Shown: positions 1 through 7,545 of the stretch, in pieces
How positions within the stretch are numbered: the first letter of the stretch is position 1
Layout of the letters: the number at the start of each line of letters is the position of its first letter
NCBI GenBank assembly: GCA_965276765.1
Contig: OZ255627.1
Coordinates: 1,054,001 to 1,118,000 of the forward strand
Direction of reading: 5' to 3'
Source of the DNA: G965276765 sp965276765
GTDB taxonomy: Bacteria > Actinomycetota > Acidimicrobiia > Acidimicrobiales > Palsa-688
DNA: 64,000 nt
The notes under the pieces: generated by a model
Seen by the model: the letters and a program-made list of their open reading frames with translations, nothing else
Told to the model about the DNA's origin: nothing
Database searches by the model: none
Position numbers and translations under genes: made by a program

Positions 1-31
1 CCAACCTCCGGCCCCGGCCGCCGGGCGAACC

Positions 32-1063
32 GTGAGCTCGTCCCCACCTGGCAGCGACCTCGAGGTGATGGTGAGAGCGGCCCGCCTCCACTTCGAGTTC
101 GGCCTGACCCACGAGCAGGCCGCCGCCACCCTCGGCCTGTCTCGCGTCAAGGTGACCAGACTCCTGAAGCAGGCACGGGACTGCGGGCTGGTCAAGATCA
201 CCGTGACGAGCGACCTCGGCATCTTCACCGATGTCGAGGATCAGCTCACCGCTGGTGGCCGGCTCAACCACGCCATCGTCGTCCCCGGCTCTCCGTCCTC
301 GGGGGAGCTACGGATCAGGCTCGCCAAGGCCGCGGCCAGGTACCTCCAGCAGGTCCTTCGTGACGAGATGGTCGTGGCCATGGGACTGAGTCGGACCATC
401 GCGCTCGTCGCCGACCACCTAAGCGACCCCAAACCGGTGCGGGCCCGCTTCGTCTCGATGGTCGGCGCTCTCAGGGAGGGAGGCGCCGGCACCGGCAGCC
501 CCTACGAGTCGACCCAGGCCCTCGCCACGGCGTTCGGCGGCTCCGCCGGTCACCTTCACGCCCCGGTCGCCGTCAAGAGTGCGGAGATGGCCCGCCAGCT
601 GATGCAGGACCCGTCCATTGCGACCACCCTCCGCCAGGCCGGCGCCGCAGACATGTCGTTCGTCGGCATCGGCGGCGCCAAGGATCGGATCGACCTGACC
701 GACGCCGGCTATCTCACGCCGAGGGATATGCGTGAGCTGCTCGCGTCCGGATCGGTCGGCGACATCGGAGGGCGATTCTTCGACGCCACCGGTCGGGCCG
801 TGACGAGCAGCGTCGACCGCAGGATGATCGGCTTGACCCTCGCGCAGTTCTGCAAGATACCCAACCGGGTCATCACCGCCGGAGGAGACGACAAGGTCGG
901 CGCCATCGCAGCAGCGGTGCGGGGTGGCCTGGCCTCGGTGCTCATCACCGACGTGACCACCGGCCGTGCCGTCATCGACGACCTGGCCCGGGACACGACG
1001 GGACGCACCGGGTCGCGCCCTCACTCCGGCGAGGGCGTCACGCACAGGGCCGCATCCAGGTGA
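32..1063 (+). CDS. SorC/DeoR-family sugar-binding transcriptional regulator
   Basis: A 343-residue cytoplasmic DNA-binding regulator. An N-terminal helix-turn-helix (about residues 25-50, containing AAATLGLSRVKVTRLLKQ) is followed by a long effector-binding domain of the SorC type (about 60-320), with the family's SFVGIGG loop near residue 210. Such proteins bind phosphorylated sugars or related small metabolites and switch a neighbouring catabolic operon. The GTG at position 32 is used as start; only 31 bases precede it, so a start further left cannot be excluded. Its 3' end overlaps the convergent AllA-like gene by 43 bases. The likely target is the adjacent cupin/RraA-RidA/ThuA/dehydrogenase operon (inference from proximity). 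Confidence 0.85.
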   Translation: MSSSPPGSDLEVMVRAARLHFEFGLTHEQAAATLGLSRVKVTRLLKQARDCGLVKITVTSDLGIFTDVEDQLTAGGRLNHAIVVPGSPSSGELRIRLAKAAARYLQQVLRDEMVVAMGLSRTIALVADHLSDPKPVRARFVSMVGALREGGAGTGSPYESTQALATAFGGSAGHLHAPVAVKSAEMARQLMQDPSIATTLRQAGAADMSFVGIGGAKDRIDLTDAGYLTPRDMRELLASGSVGDIGGRFFDATGRAVTSSVDRRMIGLTLAQFCKIPNRVITAGGDDKVGAIAAAVRGGLASVLITDVTTGRAVIDDLARDTTGRTGSRPHSGEGVTHRAASR

Positions 1064-1530
1064 CTGAGCGATACCCGGTCGTTGTCCTCGATGTACCGGC
1101 GACCTTGGACGTTGAAGAGGTTGACCACCGGGGCCTCGAGCGGGAAGGGGCCCCAGTGCCACGTCCCTCGATGCAACACGATCGCCTGGCCGGCATCGAG
1201 AACGAACCCCTCTATCTGTCGCAAGTCGTCGACGTCTCGGAAGGTCGAGCCCGCTCGGGCGACGGCGACGACGCACGGCTCGTCGATCACATAGAGAACC
1301 TGTGCATGGGTCTCGTGACGAAAGAGCTCCGTACAAACAAGGTTGCCTTCGATGTGTCCCACTTCTTCTTGCGTGTGGCGGATGAGGTTGACGTGGGGAT
1401 CAGCCCACTCGAAATGAAGTCGCTCGAGCCCGTCCCGCTCGTCGGAATCGGCCAACGGCACCCAGCCGAAGGGCCGCCAACGCTCTGCGTCAAACGCACC
1501 AGCGTGAAGATACGTCGGTTGAGTTCCCAC
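1021..1530 (-). CDS. Ureidoglycolate lyase (AllA)-like cupin enzyme
   Basis: 169 residues, close to the usual length of ureidoglycolate lyases, which split (S)-ureidoglycolate into glyoxylate and urea in the cytoplasm. The family core is visible: a histidine-rich strand FRHETHAQVLYVI, then VLHRGTWHWGPFPLE near the C-terminus, and an N-terminal FGWVPLADSD segment. The GTG at 1530 is chosen because AGGAGAGG lies six bases upstream; an in-frame ATG at 1590 has no such site. It is convergent with the SorC regulator and divergent from the cupin operon, with a 93-base shared control region. Specificity for ureidoglycolate is inferred; other members of the fold act on related ureido or hydroxy acids. 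Confidence 0.72.
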   Translation of the reverse strand: MGTQPTYLHAGAFDAERWRPFGWVPLADSDERDGLERLHFEWADPHVNLIRHTQEEVGHIEGNLVCTELFRHETHAQVLYVIDEPCVVAVARAGSTFRDVDDLRQIEGFVLDAGQAIVLHRGTWHWGPFPLEAPVVNLFNVQGRRYIEDNDRVSLSHLDAALCVTPSPE

Positions 1531-1623
1531 GACCAGCCTCTCCTTGTCTCTTCCTTGGTTACGGGTTGACCCTAGCGGTACCACCATCAAATGTCACCAG
1601 AAATCTCACAAAAGGAGTCCCAA

Positions 1624-2007
1624 ATGGATGTCCGCAATGTTCACGATATCGCGCCGACGATAGAGCACAACGGCTCGACTTCGGTGTGGTATATCGTGCC
1701 CCCCGGCACCATGCGAGAGATCACCGAAGAAGGCAAACTCGAGCTGGTGAATGAGTTTGAGATTCCCGGTGGAGGTGCCGTCGAACCACACTCACACCCG
1801 ACGCATGAGTTTTACTATGTGCTCTACGGCAGAGGGAACATGGTGATCGACGGCGAGGAGCGAGTCATCGCTCAAGGCGACTTCGTGTACATCCCGCCGG
1901 ATCTCGTCCACAGCCTCCATGCGACAAGCGGCCACGCGCCGCTACGCTGCTTCTGTTTTGCCGTGACGGCCCCCGGTGCCGGCGCTATCAATTACACGAA
2001 CCACTGA
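1624..2007 (+). CDS. Small single-domain cupin protein
   Basis: 127 residues forming one conserved cupin barrel. Metal-ligand motif 1 is EPHSHPTHEFYYVLYGRG (His-x-His, then Glu) and motif 2 is YIPPDLVHSLHA, which supplies the last histidine, so a metal centre is likely intact. AAAGGAG seven bases before ATG 1624 decides the start over an upstream ATG at 1591. The stop codon overlaps the next gene's ATG (TGATG), which implies translational coupling. It is the first gene of a four-gene operon. Stand-alone cupins of this size act as isomerases, dioxygenases or metabolite binders; the exact reaction cannot be read here. Confidence 0.82.
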   Translation: MDVRNVHDIAPTIEHNGSTSVWYIVPPGTMREITEEGKLELVNEFEIPGGGAVEPHSHPTHEFYYVLYGRGNMVIDGEERVIAQGDFVYIPPDLVHSLHATSGHAPLRCFCFAVTAPGAGAINYTNH

Positions 2008-3077
2008 TGATCGCCGACGTAACAACGACGCAAGCCGAGCTGCTCGGCCTGGGATCGGCCACGCTTGCGGAGAGCGGGGCCACACCGCTGGCACCACGGA
2101 TCAGGCCTATCTGGACCGGAGCCCGGGTAGCGGCGCCGGCCTTCGCGGTGAGCTCTGCGCCCGGTGACAACCTGGCCTTGCACGTGGCCACCACGGCCGC
2201 GCCGCCCGGCACGGTACTCGTCGCCGACGTCGGCTCGATCGCGGAGCGAGGGTACTGGGGAGAAGTCCTGACCGTCGCCTCTCAGACGGCCGGCATTGTG
2301 GGCCTGGTGATCGACGGGTGTGTCCGCGACACTGCGGCGCTGGCCCACCGCCAGTTTCCCGTGTTCGCGCGCGGGATCGCACTCCCCGGGGCATCCAAGG
2401 ACGGTCCGGGGGCCGTCGGCGGAGACGCAACGGTCGGAGGCGTGAGCATTCGCAGCGGCGACTGGCTCGTCGCCGACGAAGACGGGATCGTCGTCGTGGC
2501 CGAGGATCGTCTCGAGGAAGTCCTGCAGGCCGGCCAACGGCGACGTGATCGCGAGAGCACGATGTTCGAGCGCCTCGGCGGAGGATCGACCACCGTGCGA
2601 TTGCTCGACATCGACACTCGGCCCGTCACCCGGATCGGGCCCGGTGGCGACGACTCGAGCGCGGCAACACCGGCGGCGACCGTATCGCTCCCGGCGCCGG
2701 CCGGCGTGATATCGACGCCGACCAGCCCGGTCCCATCCGGTGCGTACTCGCAGGGTCGGTCCGTCGCCGATCTTGTCTTCGTCGCCGGCGTCGGACCCTA
2801 CGACCCGGTCACCCGTGGCATCGTCGGAGACGAGATCACGACACAGACCGACCAGGCCATGCGGAATGTAGAGGCCATTCTCGTGGCCGCCGGCCTCGAC
2901 CTCTCGTCTGTGGTGGCGAGCACCGTCTATCTCGCCGAGCTCGGTCGGGATTGGACCGCCTTCGACGCCGCCTACGGCCGCTACTTCGCCCCGCCGTTCC
3001 CCACCCGAGCCGTGGTGGGCGCAGCGCTGAAAGGGATCCTGGTCGAGATCGTCGTGACGGCAAGTCGCAGCCGATGA
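2007..3077 (+). CDS. RraA-like aldolase/decarboxylase fused to a RidA domain
   Basis: A 356-residue two-domain protein. Residues about 1-200 are an RraA/4-hydroxy-4-methyl-2-oxoglutarate aldolase fold, with the diagnostic stretch GLVIDGCVRDTAAL and the later GDWLVADEDGIVVV. Members cleave or decarboxylate oxo-acids using a divalent metal. Residues about 230-356 are a RidA/YjgF/UK114 domain (SPVPSGAYSQ at its start, FPTRAVVGAAL near the end); the Arg in PTRA matches the active-site arginine that RidA proteins use on imines. An Ala/Pro/Ser-rich linker (about 205-232) joins them. The ATG overlaps the cupin stop and the 3' end overlaps the ThuA gene (ATGA). The fusion suggests both activities act in sequence on one substrate (inference). 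Confidence 0.85.
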   Translation: MIADVTTTQAELLGLGSATLAESGATPLAPRIRPIWTGARVAAPAFAVSSAPGDNLALHVATTAAPPGTVLVADVGSIAERGYWGEVLTVASQTAGIVGLVIDGCVRDTAALAHRQFPVFARGIALPGASKDGPGAVGGDATVGGVSIRSGDWLVADEDGIVVVAEDRLEEVLQAGQRRRDRESTMFERLGGGSTTVRLLDIDTRPVTRIGPGGDDSSAATPAATVSLPAPAGVISTPTSPVPSGAYSQGRSVADLVFVAGVGPYDPVTRGIVGDEITTQTDQAMRNVEAILVAAGLDLSSVVASTVYLAELGRDWTAFDAAYGRYFAPPFPTRAVVGAALKGILVEIVVTASRSR

Positions 3078-3820
3078 CGGGCCCAGGGACTCTCGGTGAG
3101 CTCGTCTACGTGACGGAGGTGGCGCCGTACCGCTCGCCCGGCAGCTCATCGGCGCCGACCGCCGCCGGGGTGCACCACGGTCTGGCCTCCTCGGTGATCG
3201 CCATGGAACAGTTGGCGGCACTGAACGGCCTGTCGTTTCGCCACGCGGCCTCGGCCGCGAGCCTGGGCGACGCCGGAGTCGCCGGCTGCCGAGTGCTCGT
3301 CCTCGCCACCATCGGTGAGACCCCGTGGAGCACGGCCCAACGACAGGTCGTCGAGGAGCGGTGGCGCTCGGGTGCGCTCGGCATCGTCGGTCTGCACTCC
3401 GCCACCGACGCCAGCTACGGCTGGGAGGCCTACGGCGACTTCATCGGCGCGCGCTTCGACGGCCACCCGATGACGACCGAGTTACCCGTCGCCAGGTTGG
3501 ACGCGGACCACCCCGCCACCGCCCACCTGCCGGAAGTCTGGAGATTTCGAGACGAGCTGTACCTGTTTCGGGAGATGCACGACGACCTGCGGGTGCTGCT
3601 CGCGTTGAGGATGGGACCGGTAAGCGGCTTCGCGGCCGGAGAGAAGCTCGCGGCGCGGGACCTCCCGCTGGCATGGTGCCAGGAGCACGGCCGGGCTCGA
3701 AGCTTCTACAGCGCCCTCGGACATTTCACTGCGGCGTGGGAGGACACCTCCTACCTTCGCCATGTGCAGGGAGGGGTGGCGTGGGTCCTCGGCGAGGGCG
3801 CGGACAGCGAGGACGGATGA
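3074..3820 (+). CDS. ThuA-like (glutamine-amidotransferase fold) protein
   Basis: 248 residues with the ThuA-like fold found in sugar and carbohydrate catabolic clusters. Recognisable blocks are GIVGLHSATDASYGWEAYGD, DADHPATAHLPEVWRFRDEL, and LAWCQEHGRARSFYSALGH followed by the terminal tryptophan-rich WEDTSYLRHVQGGVAWVLG. ThuA proteins resemble class I amidotransferases but usually lack the complete catalytic triad, and their biochemical role is poorly defined. The ATG overlaps the preceding stop (ATGA), and its own stop overlaps the following dehydrogenase start in the same way, so all these proteins are probably made from one transcript. Confidence 0.83.
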   Translation: MTGPGTLGELVYVTEVAPYRSPGSSSAPTAAGVHHGLASSVIAMEQLAALNGLSFRHAASAASLGDAGVAGCRVLVLATIGETPWSTAQRQVVEERWRSGALGIVGLHSATDASYGWEAYGDFIGARFDGHPMTTELPVARLDADHPATAHLPEVWRFRDELYLFREMHDDLRVLLALRMGPVSGFAAGEKLAARDLPLAWCQEHGRARSFYSALGHFTAAWEDTSYLRHVQGGVAWVLGEGADSEDG

Positions 3821-4824
3821 GGGTTGTCATCACCCAGCCGATCCACGACGAAGCCATCTCCAGGCTGACCGCCGAACCCGGACTCGACGTCGTCGGTCCC
3901 CTCGCCTCCGGCCCGCTCGACCCGGCCGAACTGGCCAGGAGAGCCGCCGGATCCGACATCCTCCTCACCCAGTTGACCGACACGATCGGACCCGCCATCC
4001 TCGAGGACACCACCCTGCGCCTCGTCGCCAACGTCGCCGTCGGCGTCGACAACATCGCCCTCGACACGGCGTCCTCCCGGGGCGTGGCCGTCACGAACAC
4101 CCCCGGGGTGCTCACCGCCGCCACCGCCGATCTCACCGTCGCCCTCATCCTGGCTGCCGCCCGGCGGATCCCCGAGGCCGATGCGCTCGTGAGGAGTGGC
4201 GGGTTTGAAGGATGGCGGCTCATCCAGGAGCCGATGGGAGTCGACGTCACCGGCGCCACGCTCGGCGTCATCGGGATGGGACGCATCGGGACGGCGGTCG
4301 CTCGCCGCTGCCACCATGGCTTCGACATGACGATCCTCTATACGGGAGGCGGAAGCGAGCTCGGCAGCGGCGACGCCATCGAAGCCCATGCCCTCCCCCT
4401 CGATGAGCTCCTGGCGCGAGCGGACTTCGTCAGCCTGCACGCGCCGCTCAGCCCCGCCACGCACCACCTCGTTGACGGGCGCGCCCTCGGCCTGATGCGA
4501 AGGAGCGCCATCCTGGTCAACACGGCACGAGGAGCACTCGTGGACGAAGCGGCGCTGGTGGGCGCGCTCGACGCCGGCTGGATCGGTGGGGCCGCCCTCG
4601 ACGTGTTCGAAGACGAACCCAGGATTCACCCCGGGTTAATCGGGCACCGCGAGCGGGTCGTGCTCAGCCCTCATCTCGGGAGCGCCACCGATTCGACACG
4701 GCGGAAGATGTCGGCCATGGCGGTCGACAACGTGTTGGCCTTCGCCGCCGGCCGGTTGCCGCCCAACCTCGTAACGGGAGCAAGCCGGGTAACGCCGGCG
4801 GATGCCGAGGCATTGGAACGGTGA
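3817..4824 (+). CDS. D-isomer-specific 2-hydroxyacid dehydrogenase
   Basis: 335 residues, typical family length. The NAD(P)-binding motif GVIGMGRIGTAVARR lies near residue 150. Catalytic landmarks are present: the Arg in LVNTARGALVDE, the Glu in DVFEDEP, and the His in LSPHLGSAT. Members reduce 2-oxo acids such as glyoxylate or hydroxypyruvate, or oxidise the D-hydroxy acid. As last gene of the overlapping operon beside an AllA-like enzyme, it could remove glyoxylate (inference). ATG 3817 overlaps the ThuA stop (ATGA). About 67 bases of its 3' end recur, diverged, around the IS21 element at 9.4/11.9 kb. Confidence 0.9.
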   Translation: MRVVITQPIHDEAISRLTAEPGLDVVGPLASGPLDPAELARRAAGSDILLTQLTDTIGPAILEDTTLRLVANVAVGVDNIALDTASSRGVAVTNTPGVLTAATADLTVALILAAARRIPEADALVRSGGFEGWRLIQEPMGVDVTGATLGVIGMGRIGTAVARRCHHGFDMTILYTGGGSELGSGDAIEAHALPLDELLARADFVSLHAPLSPATHHLVDGRALGLMRRSAILVNTARGALVDEAALVGALDAGWIGGAALDVFEDEPRIHPGLIGHRERVVLSPHLGSATDSTRRKMSAMAVDNVLAFAAGRLPPNLVTGASRVTPADAEALER

Positions 4825-5385
4825 GGCGTGGCGGCGGCCGCAGCGCCGACGACGTCCGAGACGAGCCGGCTGGCAGTAAATCACCGAAGACGAGCTCACG
4901 CTCGGCACGTGGGGCCCGCGTTGACGCCGAGGTGACGCAGACGGCACAGGGGCAGAGGGGCCACCATCCGCAAGGGTGCCAACGATGTAGGCGAAGTCGC
5001 CCCGGTAGCGGACGGTCAGGAAGTGGAGTTCGGGCCAGCGCTCCTAGCGGCACTGGTCGAGTCGCCGTTCGAGCGTTGCGTATGGCGGCTCGAGAATGGC
5101 CATCGCCGCACGATGCTAGGCGGCGACCTGGCTGCTATGCACCTCTCGAGTCTCTCCGGGGAGTGGAGCTCTGCCCAGGTCGTATTTTCTGGTTTGTACG
5201 AAGACCCCAGCGGGTAGAGCGTAGTCGAGCGGATTATACGGAGACGTCGACCTATGTGGGTTGACGTAGCTGTGGTTGCCGCTGCAAGGACCGTACCCGG
5301 TGAGATCAGCGGCAGGACGAAGGCAAGCAGCAGGTGGGCAACGCGCTCGGCGTGGTGGGGTCGACAGCCAATCAAGGGAGATAGT
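4825..5385 (-). pseudogene. Intergenic stretch with a remnant of a small conserved actinobacterial protein
   Basis: This 561-base gap holds no intact gene. On the minus strand at about 4930-5045 the reading PELHFLTVRYRGDFAYIVG, continued after a frame change by LPLCRLRHLG, resembles the N-terminal half of a small hypothetical protein common in actinobacteria. There is no start and the continuation is lost. A matching C-terminal half of the same family occurs near 6.42-6.52 kb but in the wrong order to be one interrupted gene. The rest, including the 5' side of the ferritin-like gene, shows nothing I can identify. Confidence 0.35.
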
Positions 5386-6342
5386 GTGTTCGGTAACAAG
5401 ACAGTGACCACGATGATCAACAACAGCGCCGAGAACGAGGTTGATCGGCGTCGGTTCTTGCGGACAGCAGGAGCAGCAGGCCTGGGGGCCGTCGGCGCTA
5501 GCATGCTCGGCCCGCTCGGTGCGGCAACCGCTAGCGCGGCGCCGGTATCGGACGAGGCGGCGATCTCGGATTCTGCCATCTTGAACTTCGCCCTCAACCT
5601 GGAGTATCTCGAGGGCGAGTTCTACTCCTACGCCGTGCACGGCCACGGCCTAGCCGAAAGCCTGACCACCGGCCGCGACCGCAGAGGCAACGTCGTCGGC
5701 GGTAAGCAGGTCCCGTTCAAGAGCAAGGTCGTCCAGCAATACGCCCGCGAGATCGCCGGGGACGAAACCAACCATGTCGCCTTCTTGCGCAGCGCTTTGG
5801 GCTCGGCCAAGGTGGCCCGACCGAGCATCGACATCCAGGCAAGCTTCACCGCCGCCGCGCGTGCTGCGGGGGTCGTAGGACCCCATCAGAGCTTCGACCC
5901 GTATGCGAGTGACACCAACTTCTTGCTCGGCGCGTTCCTCTTCGAAGACGTCGGGGTCACCGCCTATAAGGGTGCGGCACCGCTCATCAGCAACGCCACC
6001 TACCTGGGGGCAGCGGCCGGGATTCTGGCGGTGGAGGCCTACCATGCCGCCATCATCCGCTCCACCCTCTACGCCGAGGCCGAAGCCGACCCGGCCCTGG
6101 GGATCATCGACACCGTCAGGAAACTGTCCGAAGCCAGAAACAAGCTCGACGGCCCCGCCGACGACGACCAAGGCATCATGCGCGACGGCAGGGCCAACAT
6201 CGTGCCCACCAACGCCGACAGCATCGCCTTCGGCCGCACCCCAGGACGCGTCCTCAACATCGTTTACCTCAACCCACGCCCCGTGAAGAAAGGCGGGTTC
6301 TTCCCCGACGGCGTCAACGGCTCCATCAACACGGCCGGCTGA
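5386..6342 (+). CDS. Tat-exported ferritin-like domain protein
   Basis: 318 residues. The N-terminus carries a twin-arginine signal (RRRFLRTAGAAGLGAVGAS, then an Ala-rich stretch ending ASAAPVSD), so the protein should be folded in the cytoplasm and exported by Tat. The mature part is a four-helix ferritin-like bundle with diiron-type residues spread over LEYLEGEFYSYAV, AGDETNHVAFLRSA and VEAYHAAIIRST. GTG 5386 is chosen because AAGGGA lies just upstream; ATG 5413 is an alternative that still keeps the signal. Function is probably metal or oxidative-stress related at the envelope; the substrate is unknown. It appears monocistronic and ends before a strong hairpin. Confidence 0.85.
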   Translation: MFGNKTVTTMINNSAENEVDRRRFLRTAGAAGLGAVGASMLGPLGAATASAAPVSDEAAISDSAILNFALNLEYLEGEFYSYAVHGHGLAESLTTGRDRRGNVVGGKQVPFKSKVVQQYAREIAGDETNHVAFLRSALGSAKVARPSIDIQASFTAAARAAGVVGPHQSFDPYASDTNFLLGAFLFEDVGVTAYKGAAPLISNATYLGAAAGILAVEAYHAAIIRSTLYAEAEADPALGIIDTVRKLSEARNKLDGPADDDQGIMRDGRANIVPTNADSIAFGRTPGRVLNIVYLNPRPVKKGGFFPDGVNGSINTAG

Positions 6343-6365
6343 GGCACCTTCCAAACAAAACGCAG

Positions 6366-6399
6366 GCAGGGTGGCGGCCTGAAAGGACCGCCACCCTGC
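6366..6399 (+). terminator. Hairpin downstream of the ferritin-like gene
   Basis: A perfect 12-bp inverted repeat (GCAGGGTGGCGG at 6366-6377 and CCGCCACCCTGC at 6388-6399) with a 10-base loop lies 24 bases after the stop codon. No T-run follows, so it is a probable actinobacterial-type terminator or an mRNA 3' stabiliser. Confidence 0.7.
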
Positions 6400-6419
6400 G
6401 GCGCATTCACGCCAAGGCT

Positions 6420-6840
6420 CCTGACTCGGCTTCGTGGTCCTGATCACAAGTTCGTTGGTGAATCCGCGGTTCCATGCTGTTGGGGCCTCGAGGTGGAGCC
6501 CGCAGGCGCAGTCGAGGGCTGCTTCGCGGGTGCCAGCGAAGGTTCGGCAGCCCCCGCGACGGGACGGTGTTCAACGCCTGCCGGTTGCGGCTCATCGAGA
6601 TCGGCGAACAGCAGCCGAGAGCCGAGGAAGCAGCGAACCTGCCTACGGCGCTCTCAGCGCCGCTTGCGCCGCCGGCTCGCCGGTCGCCGAGGAAGGCAAC
6701 GAATGCCTTGGCTTCGTCGAGCTCGTCAGACTCCGCGATCACCTTGGCCGGGTGGAGCTCGAGATAGACCTGGTCGAGATCGGCGGATCTCCATCGGGTG
6801 AGATGACCGTCGACGTAGTGGTACTTGTAGTAGGTCGACG
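6420..6840 (-). pseudogene. Remnants of two small conserved proteins
   Basis: Between the hairpin and 7253 no intact gene is seen, but two minus-strand stretches read as real protein. At about 6840-6690 the frame gives ADAGEASTYYKYHYVDGHL and then RWRSADLDQVYLELHPAKV, similar in layout to a conserved actinobacterial DGHL-x-RW-type hypothetical family; a stop lies directly upstream. At about 6530-6420 another frame gives FAGTREAALDCACGLHLEAP then TAWNRG, the expected C-terminal block of the family whose N-terminal half is at 4.93-5.05 kb. Both lack starts and are surrounded by non-coding-looking sequence. Family assignment rests on memory of sequence style only. Confidence 0.35.
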
Positions 6841-7253
6841 CCTCACCGGCGTCGGCGCCGCTTCAGACAGATGCGAGCGGCCCCGTAGCCCTCATCGGTC
6901 GCGGGCGTCGGATCAAACGGAGGCAGCGTTCCAGCCATCTCCCCATCATCGCTCAGCAGCCCGGCCCGGCTGGTCCTGCTGCCGGCGACGCCGGACTGAC
7001 CAGCCAGCACACCGCCGGCGACGACGACGACGAACCCCGGGGCGCTCAACCCCGGCACCCCCCGAGCGACGACCGGCGAGGCCATTCCCCTCGACACGCG
7101 GAGCATCAAGAACGCGGAGGCGAACGCGAGGACGACGCTGGCGAACATATCTTGATTCCGTACGCAGGTGCGCACCAGATAGTGGCGTCGAAGAAGGTGA
7201 AGGCACTCGTTCACCCGGGGAACCGTGAAGGATCCGCTGGTAACGTGGCTCCA

Positions 7254-7427
7254 ATGACAACCGCCGCTGATTGTCCCTCACTCGGCTCGGCCCCAGCTTC
7301 TTTACCTGAGGACACTGACGCCGGCGGGGATCCCGCCTGCTGGGCGGGGATGGTGTGCTCCGAATGCGGCGCCGTCCTTGACGGCGGACCTCACCGGCAG
7401 AAGTGCCCAGTGGTCGAGCGGCCCTGA
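7254..7427 (+). CDS. Small zinc-ribbon-like protein
   Basis: A 57-residue protein starting at ATG 7254 (in frame with an upstream extension that looks non-coding). The second half contains CWAGMVCSECGAV followed by a later HRQKC, an arrangement of cysteines and histidine that could bind one zinc. Very small proteins with the same CWAG-x-VC-x-ECG core are scattered through actinobacterial genomes without assigned function. No ribosome-binding site is obvious. It stands alone between remnants and the frameshifted gene at 7.5 kb. Confidence 0.55.
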   Translation: MTTAADCPSLGSAPASLPEDTDAGGDPACWAGMVCSECGAVLDGGPHRQKCPVVERP

Positions 7428-7545
7428 GTCCTCCTCCAGTGAGGCCAGCCTCGGACCGCTGAAGGTGGCTGGGTTTGGTGGGTTGACGTAACGTTTGGTG
7501 GCTCGGGCAGCGGTCCGAGCCTGTCCTCACGATGGGGGTCGTGGC

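Noticed and set aside
1566..1594. Possible -35 TTGACC and -10 TCAAAT ahead of the cupin operon.
   Set aside because: The spacing is only 15 bases to TCAAAT and the -10 at 17 bases is poor, so I do not call it a promoter.
1992..3221. A 409-codon minus-strand open frame.
   Set aside because: It mirrors the RraA-RidA fusion and ThuA genes and is rich in Arg/Gly/His with no recognisable motif.
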